Below the pieces are notes generated by a model, which saw only the letters and a list, made by a program, of their open reading frames with translations, was not told the origin of the DNA and made no database searches. A program made the translations under genes and the position numbers. Below, one piece after another: positions 42,524-52,288 of a stretch of 64,000 nt of DNA. How positions within the stretch are numbered: the first letter of the stretch is position 1; the number at the start of each line of letters is the position of its first letter. Origin of the DNA: Palsa-1392 sp036490335 (lineage in GTDB: Bacteria; Verrucomicrobiota; Verrucomicrobiia; Chthoniobacterales; UBA10450); the NCBI GenBank assembly GCA_036490335.1, contig DASXEB010000022.1, forward strand, positions 1 through 64,000. The letters run 5' to 3'.

Positions 42524-44938
42524 ATGCACACACTTTTTCAGGATCTTCGTTTCGCGCTGCGAATGCTTTTGAAAAATCCCGGCTTCACTCTGGTCGCGAT
42601 CGTTACGCTCTCGTTAGGCATCGCCGGCTCGAGCGCGATTTTCAGCGTGATCGATGGCGTTCTGCTTCATCCGCTGCCGTATCCCGATTCGGAAAAAATC
42701 GTCACGCTTTCGCAGATGAATCGCAAAACCGGCGAATCCTCCGAGGCTTCTTCGCCGGCGAATTTTCTCGATTGGACCGCGCAAAACGATGTCTTTTCCG
42801 TCACTGCCGCGCTCTCCGGCGCGAGCGGCGATTTAACAGATGGCGATCAGCCGGAACGCATCCGCGTCGCTCACACGACGGCGGGTTTCTTCCAGCTTTT
42901 CGCCGTTCCGCCATTGTTAGGCCGCGCGCTTCAACCGTCCGACGACAAACTCGGGCACGACAACATCGCCGTGATCAGCGCGGAGCTTTGGTCGCGTCAT
43001 TACGGCTCCGACAAGAATATTGTCGGCCGCGAAATGATGCTCGACGGCGAGCCGCGCACAATCGTCGGCGTGATGCCGCCAAATTATTCGCCGGATAATT
43101 ACGGCGAGCTCTGGCTGCCTTCGCCTTACGGCGTGCCGCCAAATTCGCTCCGCGTCCACGAAAATCCGCGCGCCCAACGCGACAGTGTCTACCTCGACGC
43201 CTGGGCGCGGCTAAAACCGGGCGTGACGCTCGCTAGCGCGCGCTCGGAGATGGACACGATCAGCCGGCGTTTGGAAAAACAATATCCCGATTCTGACCAG
43301 GACAGCGGGGTCCGCATCGTCCCGTTGCACGAAGACGCAGTCGGCTCACTGAGACCAGTTTTGCTACTTCTGCTCGCGGCTGTCGGCGCGCTGCTCTTCA
43401 TCGCGTGCGCGAACGTCGCCAACTTGCTCCTCGCGCGCGCGACCACGAGAGCGCGTGAAGTGTCGATTCGCTCCGCCCTCGGCGCGAGCCGCAGTCGACT
43501 CGTTAGGCAATTACTGACCGAAAGTGTGCTCCTCGCGATACTCGGCGGTTCGTTAGGCGTGGTTCTCTCCGCGTGGGCGATTCCGGTTTTGCTCTCGATC
43601 AGCCCGCACGGAATCAGCACTTTTAAAAGCATCGGGTTGAATTGGGAAGTCGTCGCCTTCGGTCTCGCCGCCTCGTTAGGCACGGGCATTCTTTTCGGCC
43701 TCGCGCCCGCGATGAGCGCGTCCTCCGCGACTCCGGCCATCGCGCTCAACCAAGGCGATCGCGGCGGCACGGCGGCGAGCGGGCGCGGCCGTGCGATTCT
43801 GATTGCACTCGAAGTCGCGTTATCGCTCGTCCTCTTGATCGGCGCGGGCCTCCTCACGAAAAGCTTCGCGAAGCTCGCCGGCGTCGATCCCGGATTTAGA
43901 TCCGATCATTTGCTCATCTTCAACATGGGCGCGCCGGCGCGCTGGTCGCAAGAGCGGCAAATCACTTTTTATCGCCAGGCCTTCGAGCAACTGCGCGAAG
44001 TGCCCGGCGTGAAATCGGTCGGCGCGGTCAGCCGGCTGCCGCTCGCTGGCGGCAACAGCTCGCGCTCGTTCAAAATCGCGGGCGATAAGACCGATCACGA
44101 AGCCGACATCCGCATCGCCACGCCGGATTATTTTGCGACGATGGGCATCCCGCTCTTGCGCGGGCGGAATTTCAACGAACACGACTCGTTAGGCGCGCTC
44201 CCCGTCGCCATGATCAACGCCGCCGCGGCGCACACTCTTTTCCCTAACGATGACCCGATCGGAAAAGTCATCGCCGATTTCGGCCCGAAAAACGAAAGCC
44301 TGCGCATCATTGGCGTCGTCGGAAACGTCCGGCATGATTCGTTGGAAGAAGCGCCGCGGGCGGAAATCTATCAACCGTTAGGCCAGGCGATGTGGCCAGG
44401 CGTTTTCGTCGCGCTGAACACGGAACCGGCCAATTCCCTTTCGCTCCTCCCCGCTGCGCAAAACGCGGTCTGGCGCGTCAACAAATCGGTACCGTTAGGC
44501 AATCCGCGCACGATGGCGGACTTCATCGCGCGCTCGCTTCTTCAGCGGAGGTTCACGATGACGCTGCTGACTATTTTCGCCAGCGTCGCGCTCGTCCTCG
44601 CCGCGGTTGGTTTGTACGGAGTCACTTCCTATTCCGTCGCACAACGCACGCGGGAGCTTGGCATTCGCCTCGCGCTCGGTGCGCAAAAACGCGATGTCCT
44701 CGGTCTCGTCGTGCGCGAAGGCATGATGCTGGTCGGCATCGGACTCGCGCTCGGAATTCTGGTGTCGTTAGGCACGATGCGCCTGCTCGCAAATTTGCTT
44801 TTCGGCGTGAGCGCAAACGATCCGCTCATCTTTTTCGCCCTCTCGCTTGCCCTCGCTGCGATCGCGCTCGTCGCCTGTTTCGTGCCCGCGCGTCGCGCCA
44901 GCGCGGTCGATCCGATGGTCGCGTTGCGCGCGGAATGA
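42524..44938 (+). CDS. ADOP-type ABC permease 5
   Basis: 804 residues, starting MHTLFQDLRFALRMLLKNPG. TM1 runs through TLSLGIAGSSAIFSVIDGVL, with AGSS in place of the usual GANT. FtsX1 begins near 285 (LLFIACANVANLLLARATTRARE), helix 5 near 425 (ILIALEVALSLVLLIGAG) and FtsX2 near 685 (VGLYGVTSYSVAQRTRELG). PCD2 opens with MGAPARWSQERQITFYRQAFEQ and is less like those of permeases 3, 4 and 6. The gene carries at least eight octamers, among the highest density in the window. It ends PARRASAVDPMVALRAE, 7 bp before permease 6. Confidence 0.95.
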   Translation: MHTLFQDLRFALRMLLKNPGFTLVAIVTLSLGIAGSSAIFSVIDGVLLHPLPYPDSEKIVTLSQMNRKTGESSEASSPANFLDWTAQNDVFSVTAALSGASGDLTDGDQPERIRVAHTTAGFFQLFAVPPLLGRALQPSDDKLGHDNIAVISAELWSRHYGSDKNIVGREMMLDGEPRTIVGVMPPNYSPDNYGELWLPSPYGVPPNSLRVHENPRAQRDSVYLDAWARLKPGVTLASARSEMDTISRRLEKQYPDSDQDSGVRIVPLHEDAVGSLRPVLLLLLAAVGALLFIACANVANLLLARATTRAREVSIRSALGASRSRLVRQLLTESVLLAILGGSLGVVLSAWAIPVLLSISPHGISTFKSIGLNWEVVAFGLAASLGTGILFGLAPAMSASSATPAIALNQGDRGGTAASGRGRAILIALEVALSLVLLIGAGLLTKSFAKLAGVDPGFRSDHLLIFNMGAPARWSQERQITFYRQAFEQLREVPGVKSVGAVSRLPLAGGNSSRSFKIAGDKTDHEADIRIATPDYFATMGIPLLRGRNFNEHDSLGALPVAMINAAAAHTLFPNDDPIGKVIADFGPKNESLRIIGVVGNVRHDSLEEAPRAEIYQPLGQAMWPGVFVALNTEPANSLSLLPAAQNAVWRVNKSVPLGNPRTMADFIARSLLQRRFTMTLLTIFASVALVLAAVGLYGVTSYSVAQRTRELGIRLALGAQKRDVLGLVVREGMMLVGIGLALGILVSLGTMRLLANLLFGVSANDPLIFFALSLALAAIALVACFVPARRASAVDPMVALRAE

Positions 44939-44945
44939 AATTCTC

Positions 44946-47366
44946 ATGAACGATTTTTGTTTCGCTCTTCGCCAGCTCCGCAAATCGCCCGGCTTCACTT
45001 TCATCGCCGTGCTTACCTTGTCGTTAGGCATCGGTGCCAACACCGCGATTTTCTCCGTGATCAATTCGGTTTTGCTCGAGTCGCTGCCGTATCCCGACGC
45101 GGGCCGCATCGTTGTTCTGCAGGAAAAAGATAACACTGGATCGGGCGAGCCCTATTCGATGGCGCTGCCCGATTATCTCGACTGGCGGCACGACGCGACG
45201 GTCTTCCAGGATTTCGCGCTCACCCATCCCGAGACGAGCGCGCTGAGCGATATTCCCGGCCGCGCGCCGGAACAAATTCCTGTCGCGTTTGTGACGGAGA
45301 ATTTCTTCCGCCTCATCGGCGTCGGACCGGAAATGGGCCGCACTTTTTCCCGCGATGAAGACAAGGCCGGCGCCCCGTTTGTCACCGTGCTGAGCGACAA
45401 AATGTGGACGCAAGTCTTCGCGCGCGACCCGAACATTCTCGGACGGAAAATTAATTTTGGCGGCCGGCTCGCGACCGTGATCGGCGTGATGCCGCCGGCG
45501 GTCGATGCGCCGTCGCAACCGGACGCGTGGTTCTCGATGATGCGCCGCGCGGACAACGACGCGTGGCCGAAGCGCGAGATTCACCCGATGCTTTTTGGCT
45601 GGGCGCGTTTGAAGCCCGGCCTAACGATCGAAGAGGCGCGCGCGCAAATCACGGCGATCGCCGCGCGCCTCGAAAAAACTTATCCCGAAACGAACAAGAA
45701 CGTCGGCAGCGTGGTCACGCCGTTGCTCGAAAGTCTGGTCGGAAAATACCGCACCAACCTTGCGCTTTTGCTCGGCGCGGTTGGCCTCGTCCTGCTGATT
45801 GCGTGCGCGAACCTGGCGAATCTTTTCGCCGCGCGTGGGGTGGCGCGGGCGCGTGAGTTTGCCATCCGCGCGGCGGTCGGCGCGACTCGGCTGCAACTCG
45901 TTAGGCAACTGCTCATCGAAAGTCTCGTCATCGCATTGTTAGGCGGAATCGTTGGTTTTATTTTTGCGCTTTGGAGTCGCGATCTGGTCGAGTGGCTCGC
46001 GCCGAATGTGGCGCGCTTTCAAACAGTGCATTTCGACGCGCGCGTGCTCGCGTTCACCTTTTTGCTCACTGGCCTAACGACGATTCTCTTCGGTCTCTGG
46101 CCGGCATGGCAGGCCGCTCGGGCGGATGTGCAACTCGCATTGAAGTCGACGCAAAACGCCTCCGAAAGCAAAGGCGCGCGACGGCTGCGCGACTGGCTCG
46201 TGATCGCCGACGTAGCGCTGACTTTGGTTTTGCTCAGCTCGGCCGGTGTCGTGCTGAAAAGTTTTGCGCGGCTGCAGGCGCTCTCGCTTGGCTTCGAGCC
46301 GCGCGGCCTAACGACGGCGCGAATCGATCTGCCGTGGCGCAATTATCGCGACGCGAAAGCGCTGAACAATTTCACCGCGGCGGTAATGGAGAAGGTCCGC
46401 GCGCTGCCAGGCGTCGAGAAAGTTGCCTTCGCCTCGAATCCTCCGCTGCTCACGCCCTGGCACATCGGTTTCGCGATCGAAGGCAAACCGGTGCCGCCGC
46501 CGAGCGAACAGGACGATGCGGAGAGCGAAGCGGTCAGCGGCGATTATCTCGGCGCGTTGGGCGCGACGCTTTTGCGCGGTCGCGCCTTCGACGTTCACGA
46601 CACGAAGGATTCGCCGCGCGTGACGATGATCGATCAGGCGCTGGCAGATAAATTTTTTCGCGGACAAAATCCGATCGGCAAACGGCTGACCTGCAATCCG
46701 GACGGCAACGACACCAGATATTACTGGTATGAAATCGTCGGCGTGGTCGCGACGATGAAGCGGCAGGGCGCGGAGCCGACGGCGGCGAGTCCGCTGATTC
46801 ATTTTCCGCTCGCGCAGGTTTATCGGAACACGCTCACGCTGCTCGTGCGCTCTGATGCGAAGGCGGGCGCGCTCGAAAAACCGATCCGCGACATCGTCGC
46901 AAGCGTCGATCATCGGCAGCCGGTTTACGATGTGCGGAGCATGTCGGATCGCGTCGCGCAGACTTGGGCGACGCAACGTTTGCTGACGAATTTGCTGGCC
47001 GTTTTCGCGGGGCTCGCGCTCGTGCTCGCGACGGTCGGTTTGTACGGCGTGCTCGCTTACAACGCGGCGCGACGGCTGCGCGAGATCGCATTGCGGGTCG
47101 CGCTCGGCGCGAGTCGCGGGCAAATCCGCGGTTTCATTTTCAATCACGGCTTGCGGCTGCTCCTGATCGGCTGCGCGGTTGGATTAGCCGGGGCCGTTTT
47201 ATCTGTAACAATGTTAGGCACAGTTGTAACGGCGAGCTCGCCTAACGAGCCAGCGATTTACCTTTTTGTCGCCGCAATCCTCGCGCTCGCGACCGCGATT
47301 GCCTGCTGGTTCCCGGCGCAACGCGCGTTGCGCGTCGATCCGATCACGGTTCTGCGCACCGAATAA
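44946..47366 (+). CDS. ADOP-type ABC permease 6
   Basis: 806 residues, start MNDFCFALRQLRKSPGFTFI at 44946. It is the nearest relative of permease 4: both have LIACANLANL(L/F)A(T/A)RG(A/V)AR in FtsX1, a following RDLV/RDLL loop and the PP(L)(L/M)T(P/G)W segment in PCD2. Here PCD2 holds a longer acidic insert (SEQDDAESEAVSGDYLGALG). FtsX2 begins near 690 (VGLYGVLAYNAARRLREIALRV). The end reads PAQRALRVDPITVLRTE, with Gln in place of the first Arg. Helix 7 or 8 is unusually hydrophobic near 47160-47240. The gap to permease 7 is 30 bp. Confidence 0.95.
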   Translation: MNDFCFALRQLRKSPGFTFIAVLTLSLGIGANTAIFSVINSVLLESLPYPDAGRIVVLQEKDNTGSGEPYSMALPDYLDWRHDATVFQDFALTHPETSALSDIPGRAPEQIPVAFVTENFFRLIGVGPEMGRTFSRDEDKAGAPFVTVLSDKMWTQVFARDPNILGRKINFGGRLATVIGVMPPAVDAPSQPDAWFSMMRRADNDAWPKREIHPMLFGWARLKPGLTIEEARAQITAIAARLEKTYPETNKNVGSVVTPLLESLVGKYRTNLALLLGAVGLVLLIACANLANLFAARGVARAREFAIRAAVGATRLQLVRQLLIESLVIALLGGIVGFIFALWSRDLVEWLAPNVARFQTVHFDARVLAFTFLLTGLTTILFGLWPAWQAARADVQLALKSTQNASESKGARRLRDWLVIADVALTLVLLSSAGVVLKSFARLQALSLGFEPRGLTTARIDLPWRNYRDAKALNNFTAAVMEKVRALPGVEKVAFASNPPLLTPWHIGFAIEGKPVPPPSEQDDAESEAVSGDYLGALGATLLRGRAFDVHDTKDSPRVTMIDQALADKFFRGQNPIGKRLTCNPDGNDTRYYWYEIVGVVATMKRQGAEPTAASPLIHFPLAQVYRNTLTLLVRSDAKAGALEKPIRDIVASVDHRQPVYDVRSMSDRVAQTWATQRLLTNLLAVFAGLALVLATVGLYGVLAYNAARRLREIALRVALGASRGQIRGFIFNHGLRLLLIGCAVGLAGAVLSVTMLGTVVTASSPNEPAIYLFVAAILALATAIACWFPAQRALRVDPITVLRTE

Positions 47367-47396
47367 ATTTGTCGCCTAATAACTAACGAAAGACTC

Positions 47397-49811
47397 ATGA
47401 CCGATCTCCGCTTCGCTCTCCGCCAACTCCTCAAATCGCCCGGTTCCAGTCTGCTCGCCATCTTCACGCTCGCCCTCGGCATCGGGTTGAACACCGCGAT
47501 TTTCAGCCTGGTTAACGAACTTTTTCTGCGCGGCTTGCCGTTCCAACAACCTGCCCGCCTGCTCCAGGTTTTTTCACACTTTCACGAGCAGACGGTCGAT
47601 TTCCCGCTCTCCGCGCCGCGCTACATGCACTTCCGCGACGGCCAGACGGTCTTCGCCGGATTCGCGGGCGAGAACGGCGTCGCGGAAACGGTCACGGGCC
47701 TCGGCGATCCGTTTCAAGTGCCGATCTTCAAGACGACGGCGAACTATTTTGATGTGCTCGGGCTGCACGCGATTCGCGGCCGCACCTTTTTGCCTAACGA
47801 AGAAGAAGGCGCGGATGTCGCGGTCATCACGGAACGTTTTTGGAAGACGCGCCTCGGCAGCGATCCGAACGTGATCGGGCGCGCACTCACGCTCGACGGC
47901 GTCGCGCACACGATCATCGGTGTGATTCAGACTTTGCCCGTGTCGTGGGTCGGACCGAACGCCGATATTTGGACGACGAAGCCGTTCGTCATTCCGGGTT
48001 TTTCGCACGAACGCATGATGCGCGGCACGGCGTTTTTGCGCGCAGTCGGGCGTTTGAAACCCGGCGTGAGCGTGGAGCAGGCGCGCGCGGCGCTGCAAAC
48101 GCTAACGGACAATTATCGCGCGCAATATCCCGAGAAGATCGACGCGAAATCCACGACGGTGGTGAAGACGTTGCCGGAAGCGGTGACGGAAAATCTGCGG
48201 CCAGGCTTCATCACTTTGCTCGCCGCGGTCACGTTCGTTTTGCTCATCGCGTGCAGCAACGTGGCGAATCTGCTCCTCGTGCGATTCAGCGGACGCCGGC
48301 GCGAAATTTCTCTGCGCATGGCGCTCGGCGCGACGCGGGCGAGCGTGCTGCGGCTTTTTGTTTTCGAAAGTCTGCTGCTCAGTTTGCTCGCGGGCATTCT
48401 CGGCGCGTTGCTCGCCTGGCAATTGGTCCCGCTCGTTCCGAAGCTGGCCGCGAATTTTCTGCCGATCGAAGAAGGGAGCGCGAGCGCTGTTTCTGTTTCG
48501 GTTTTAATTTTCACGATCGCGCTTTCGTTGCTCACCGGTCTGTTGATCGGGCTTTATCCCGCGTTGCAAACTTCGCGCACGGAAATTGTCGAGGCGTTGA
48601 AAGAAGGCGGGCGCGGCACGGCCGGAAGTTTGCGGCAACTGAGCTTTCGCAAATTGCTCGTCGGCGCGCAGGTCGCGCTCTCGGTCACGCTGTTGGCCGG
48701 CGCGTCGTTGCTCATCGCAAGTTTTGTTCGGCTGAGCAATCAGGATCCCGGGTTCAAAGGCGACCAGCTTTGGACGGGTCTGACCGTTTTGCCGCAGGCG
48801 CAATATGCGGACGTAGCGGCACGCTTTCGTTTCGCTGATCGCCTAACGAACGCGCTCACGACGACGCCTGGCCTAACGAACGCCGCGATCAGCGGCGGCT
48901 TCCCACTTTTCGACGGTAACGGCGCCACGCTTTACGCGCGCGCCGACGGCAACGTGCCGCCGGTCGCGGAACGCAAGGGCGCGCCTTCGAATGATGTTGC
49001 GCCCGGCTGGTTTCGCACGCTCGGGATTCCGCTTCTCGCCGGACGCGATTTCGATGAACGGGACAATGCCGATCATCCGAACGTCATCCTGATCAGCGCC
49101 GCCGGCGCGAAGACGTTGTTCGGAAACGAAAATCCGCTCGGCAAGAGATTGCTCATCACGAGCGGCAGCGTGCCGGTCGAAATCGTCGGCGTGGTCGGCG
49201 ATGTGCGCTCGGTGCGACTCGATCAGCGCAACGACATGGAATTTTACCGGCCGCTGGCGCAGGAAAATTTTCCATTCCTCACCATCACCGTGCGCAGCTC
49301 GCTCCCGCCCGACACGGTTACGAAATCGGTGCAGACGGCGCTGCGCAGAATTGATCCCGGGCTTGCGCTCATCCAACCGCAACCGGTCAGCGCGATCATG
49401 GCGCAAGCGCTCGGCCAGGCGAAGTTGATGATGGTGCTGCTCGGCGTGTTCGCCGCCGTTGCGTTGCTCCTGGCCTCGGTTGGAATTTACGGCGCCGTCG
49501 CTTACACGGTCGAGCAGCGCACGGGCGAGATCGGCGTGCGCATGGCGCTTGGCGCGCAAACCGCCGATGTCCTCCGGCTCGTCGTTAGGCAAGGCATGAG
49601 TCCGGTGGCAGTCGGGCTGGGAGTCGGTTTGATCGCTGCGTTTTTGCTCAGCCGGTTGCTCACCAAACAGCTCTACGAAATTTCCGCGACCAACCCGAAG
49701 CTGCTCGGCGCCGCCGCTTGCACCCTCGCTCTCATCGCCCTGCTCGCCTGTCTCGTTCCCGCGCGCCGCGCGACCCTGGTCAATCCGATCGAAGCACTGC
49801 GCACCGAATGA
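47397..49811 (+). CDS. ADOP-type ABC permease 7 (divergent branch)
   Basis: 804 residues, starting MTDLRFALRQLLKSPGSSLL. TM1 leads into LVNELFLRGLPFQQPARLLQVF, a different subtype from the LLRPLPYP of most members and shared in outline with permease 9 (TLFFRPPTYQRPDEILQVF). FtsX1 is near 275-395 (LLIACSNVANLLLVRFSGRRRE, with CSN for CAN), helix 5 near 420 (LLVGAQVALSVTLLAGAS), FtsX2 near 685 (VGIYGAVAYTVEQRTGEIG). The end is PARRATLVNPIEALRTE, Asn replacing Asp as in permease 8. Two octamers lie just after its stop (49814 and 49825). Confidence 0.94.
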   Translation: MTDLRFALRQLLKSPGSSLLAIFTLALGIGLNTAIFSLVNELFLRGLPFQQPARLLQVFSHFHEQTVDFPLSAPRYMHFRDGQTVFAGFAGENGVAETVTGLGDPFQVPIFKTTANYFDVLGLHAIRGRTFLPNEEEGADVAVITERFWKTRLGSDPNVIGRALTLDGVAHTIIGVIQTLPVSWVGPNADIWTTKPFVIPGFSHERMMRGTAFLRAVGRLKPGVSVEQARAALQTLTDNYRAQYPEKIDAKSTTVVKTLPEAVTENLRPGFITLLAAVTFVLLIACSNVANLLLVRFSGRRREISLRMALGATRASVLRLFVFESLLLSLLAGILGALLAWQLVPLVPKLAANFLPIEEGSASAVSVSVLIFTIALSLLTGLLIGLYPALQTSRTEIVEALKEGGRGTAGSLRQLSFRKLLVGAQVALSVTLLAGASLLIASFVRLSNQDPGFKGDQLWTGLTVLPQAQYADVAARFRFADRLTNALTTTPGLTNAAISGGFPLFDGNGATLYARADGNVPPVAERKGAPSNDVAPGWFRTLGIPLLAGRDFDERDNADHPNVILISAAGAKTLFGNENPLGKRLLITSGSVPVEIVGVVGDVRSVRLDQRNDMEFYRPLAQENFPFLTITVRSSLPPDTVTKSVQTALRRIDPGLALIQPQPVSAIMAQALGQAKLMMVLLGVFAAVALLLASVGIYGAVAYTVEQRTGEIGVRMALGAQTADVLRLVVRQGMSPVAVGLGVGLIAAFLLSRLLTKQLYEISATNPKLLGAAACTLALIALLACLVPARRATLVNPIEALRTE

Positions 49812-49854
49812 TTCGTTAGGCACTCGTTAGGCAAAAACTTCAACCACCAAATCC

Positions 49855-52248
49855 ATGCAAGATATTCGTTACGCATTTCGCCAGTTGCTGAACTCGCCCG
49901 GCTTCACCGCCATCGCCATTCTCACCCTCGCGCTCGGGATCGGCTCCTGCGCCGCGATTTTCTCCGTCGTCAACGGCGTGCTTTTGCGGCCGCTCGATTA
50001 TCCGCAGCCCGATCGCATCGTCATTATGCGCGAGACGAACCTGCCGCAGTTCCCGGAATTCTCCGTCTCGCCGCCGAACTATCTCGATTGGGAAAAACAA
50101 ACGAAGTCGTATTCCGCGATCGCGGCCTACGAGGCGAACCCGATCAATCTCACCGGCGAAGGCGAGCCGGAGCGGCTCATCGGCATGCGCGCGACCGCGC
50201 ATTACTTCGACGTTTACGGCATCCAACCGGTCCTCGGCCGCAGCTTTTTGCCCGGAGAGGATGCGCCGGGAAAAAATCACGTCGTGGTGTTGAGCAATCC
50301 GTTTTGGGAACGCGTTTTTGGCGGCGCGAAAAATGTCATCGGCCGTTCGGTGCAGTTGGATGGCGAGCCTTACACGATCGTCGGCGTCGCGCCGGCCGGT
50401 TTTGGCGAGGCGAACAAGACGGATGTCTGGATGCCGATGGCGTTCAGCGCCGACGAGCGGAGCAACAAATATCGCGACGCGCATTTTCTCGCTGCCGCCG
50501 CCCGATTGAAACCGGGCGTGAGCGCGGAACAGGCGAACGCCGAGCTGAAGCTGCTCGCGGCCCAGCTCGCGCGGCAATATCCCGACCAGGACAAAGGCTG
50601 GAGCGCATTCGTCATGCCAATGCTCGAACACAACGTGCGCGATGTGCGCGCGGTCCTTTACACTTTGCTCGGCGCGGTTGGCTGCGTGCTCCTGATCGCC
50701 TGCGCAAACATCGCCAACCTGCTCCTCGCGCGCGCGACCGCGCGGCATCGCGAATTGTCGATTCGGGCCGCGCTCGGGGCGAGCCGGTGGCGACTCGTTA
50801 GGCAACTTTTGACCGAAAGCGTCCTGCTCGCGCTCGCCGGCGGCGCGGCTGGTTTGCTCGTCGCGCGCTGGGGACTCGACGCGTTGCTCGCGCTCGCGCC
50901 TAACGATCTTCCGCGCACAAACGAAATCCATCTCGATGCTGCGGTGCTGATTTTTTCGCTCCTGCTCAGCGTCGCGACTGGAATTGTTTTCGGCATCGCG
51001 CCGGCCTGGCTCGCCGCCCACACCGACATGAACGAGTCGCTCAAACAAGGCGCACGCGGCTCGACCGATGCGCGCGGACGACTGCGCGGCGCGCTCGTCG
51101 TCATCGAAGTTTCGTTTGCGCTCGTATTGTTAGGCGGCGCCGGTTTGCTCGCGCGCAGCTTCGTGCGGCTGACGCATGTCGATCCCGGTTTCAATCCCGC
51201 GAACGCAACCGTTCTGCGGCTTTCGCTCCCAGAAAAAAAATACGAGAAAGACGCGCAGCAGGTCGCCTTCGCCGATGCGCTGCTCGAGCGGCTGCGCGCT
51301 TTACCTGGAGTAAAAACGGTCGGGCTGACGCATACTTTGCCATTGTTAGGCGATTGGGTGTTGACCTTCAACATCGCGGGACGTCCGCCGGTCGCGCCGC
51401 CCGATTTGCCCTCGACGAATTATTATTCGGTCACGCCGGATTATTTCCGCGCCATGGGCATTCCGCTGATTCGCGGCCGATTTTTCACCGCGCAGGATGA
51501 CGCAAAGGCGCCGCGCGTCGCGATCATCAACCAAACAATGGCGCGGCAATTTTTCCCTAACGAGAACCCGATTGGCCAGCGCATCAATGTTTCCAACGGA
51601 CCGGACGCGTGGCGGCAAATCGTCGGAATCGTCGGCGACGTGAAGCAGTACGGCGTCGATCAAAAAACAACGGCACAAACCTACGAGCCGTTCGCGCAAA
51701 AACCATACAACACGCTCAATGTCGTCCTGCGCACGACCGGTTCGCCCGCCGCGCTGATTGCGGCCCTGCGGCCGACCGTTTACTCCGTCGATAAGGATCA
51801 ACCGGTCGGCAAAATTCTTCCGCTCTCGGAAATCCTTGCGCAGACGATGGCGAAACAACGATTCGCGATGACGCTGCTCATCGCCTTTTCGCTCGTCGCG
51901 CTCGTCATCGCCGCGGTCGGAATTTACGGCGTGATGGCATACAACGTCGCGCAACGTCGCGGCGAGATCGGCATCCGCATGGCGCTCGGCGCGCAATCGC
52001 GCGACGTGCTGCAGTTGATCCTGAGCCGCGGCGGCAAGCTCGTCGGGCTCGGCCTGCTCGTCGGCCTAACGACGACGCTTTTCGCCGCGCGCGCTCTCGG
52101 CTCGATTCTTTTCCAGACGAGCAGCTACGATCCGCTCACACTCGGCGCGATCACGCTCCTCCTCGCCGCCGTAGCGCTTGTCGCGTGTCTCCTACCCGCG
52201 CGCCGCGCGACCAAAGTCAATCCGATCGAAGCGCTCCGCGCCGAATGA
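49855..52248 (+). CDS. ADOP-type ABC permease 8
   Basis: 797 residues, the shortest of the set, starting MQDIRYAFRQLLNSPGFTAI. TM1 has LGIGSCAAIFSVVNGVLLRPL. FtsX1 begins near 270 (LLIACANIANLLLARATARHRELS), helix 5 near 415 (LVVIEVSFALVLLGGAG) and FtsX2 near 680 (VGIYGVMAYNVAQRRGEIG). PCD2 contains FFPNENPIGQRINVSNGPDA, whose PNE is written with an octamer variant (CCTAACGAG at 51556). The end is PARRATKVNPIEALRAE. It shares the RATK/L-V-NP-I-EAL ending with permease 7. An octamer (52251-52259) follows the stop. Confidence 0.95.
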   Translation: MQDIRYAFRQLLNSPGFTAIAILTLALGIGSCAAIFSVVNGVLLRPLDYPQPDRIVIMRETNLPQFPEFSVSPPNYLDWEKQTKSYSAIAAYEANPINLTGEGEPERLIGMRATAHYFDVYGIQPVLGRSFLPGEDAPGKNHVVVLSNPFWERVFGGAKNVIGRSVQLDGEPYTIVGVAPAGFGEANKTDVWMPMAFSADERSNKYRDAHFLAAAARLKPGVSAEQANAELKLLAAQLARQYPDQDKGWSAFVMPMLEHNVRDVRAVLYTLLGAVGCVLLIACANIANLLLARATARHRELSIRAALGASRWRLVRQLLTESVLLALAGGAAGLLVARWGLDALLALAPNDLPRTNEIHLDAAVLIFSLLLSVATGIVFGIAPAWLAAHTDMNESLKQGARGSTDARGRLRGALVVIEVSFALVLLGGAGLLARSFVRLTHVDPGFNPANATVLRLSLPEKKYEKDAQQVAFADALLERLRALPGVKTVGLTHTLPLLGDWVLTFNIAGRPPVAPPDLPSTNYYSVTPDYFRAMGIPLIRGRFFTAQDDAKAPRVAIINQTMARQFFPNENPIGQRINVSNGPDAWRQIVGIVGDVKQYGVDQKTTAQTYEPFAQKPYNTLNVVLRTTGSPAALIAALRPTVYSVDKDQPVGKILPLSEILAQTMAKQRFAMTLLIAFSLVALVIAAVGIYGVMAYNVAQRRGEIGIRMALGAQSRDVLQLILSRGGKLVGLGLLVGLTTTLFAARALGSILFQTSSYDPLTLGAITLLLAAVALVACLLPARRATKVNPIEALRAE

Positions 52249-52288
52249 TTCGTTAGGCAAAATCAACTTCATCAACAACCGCACTTTT

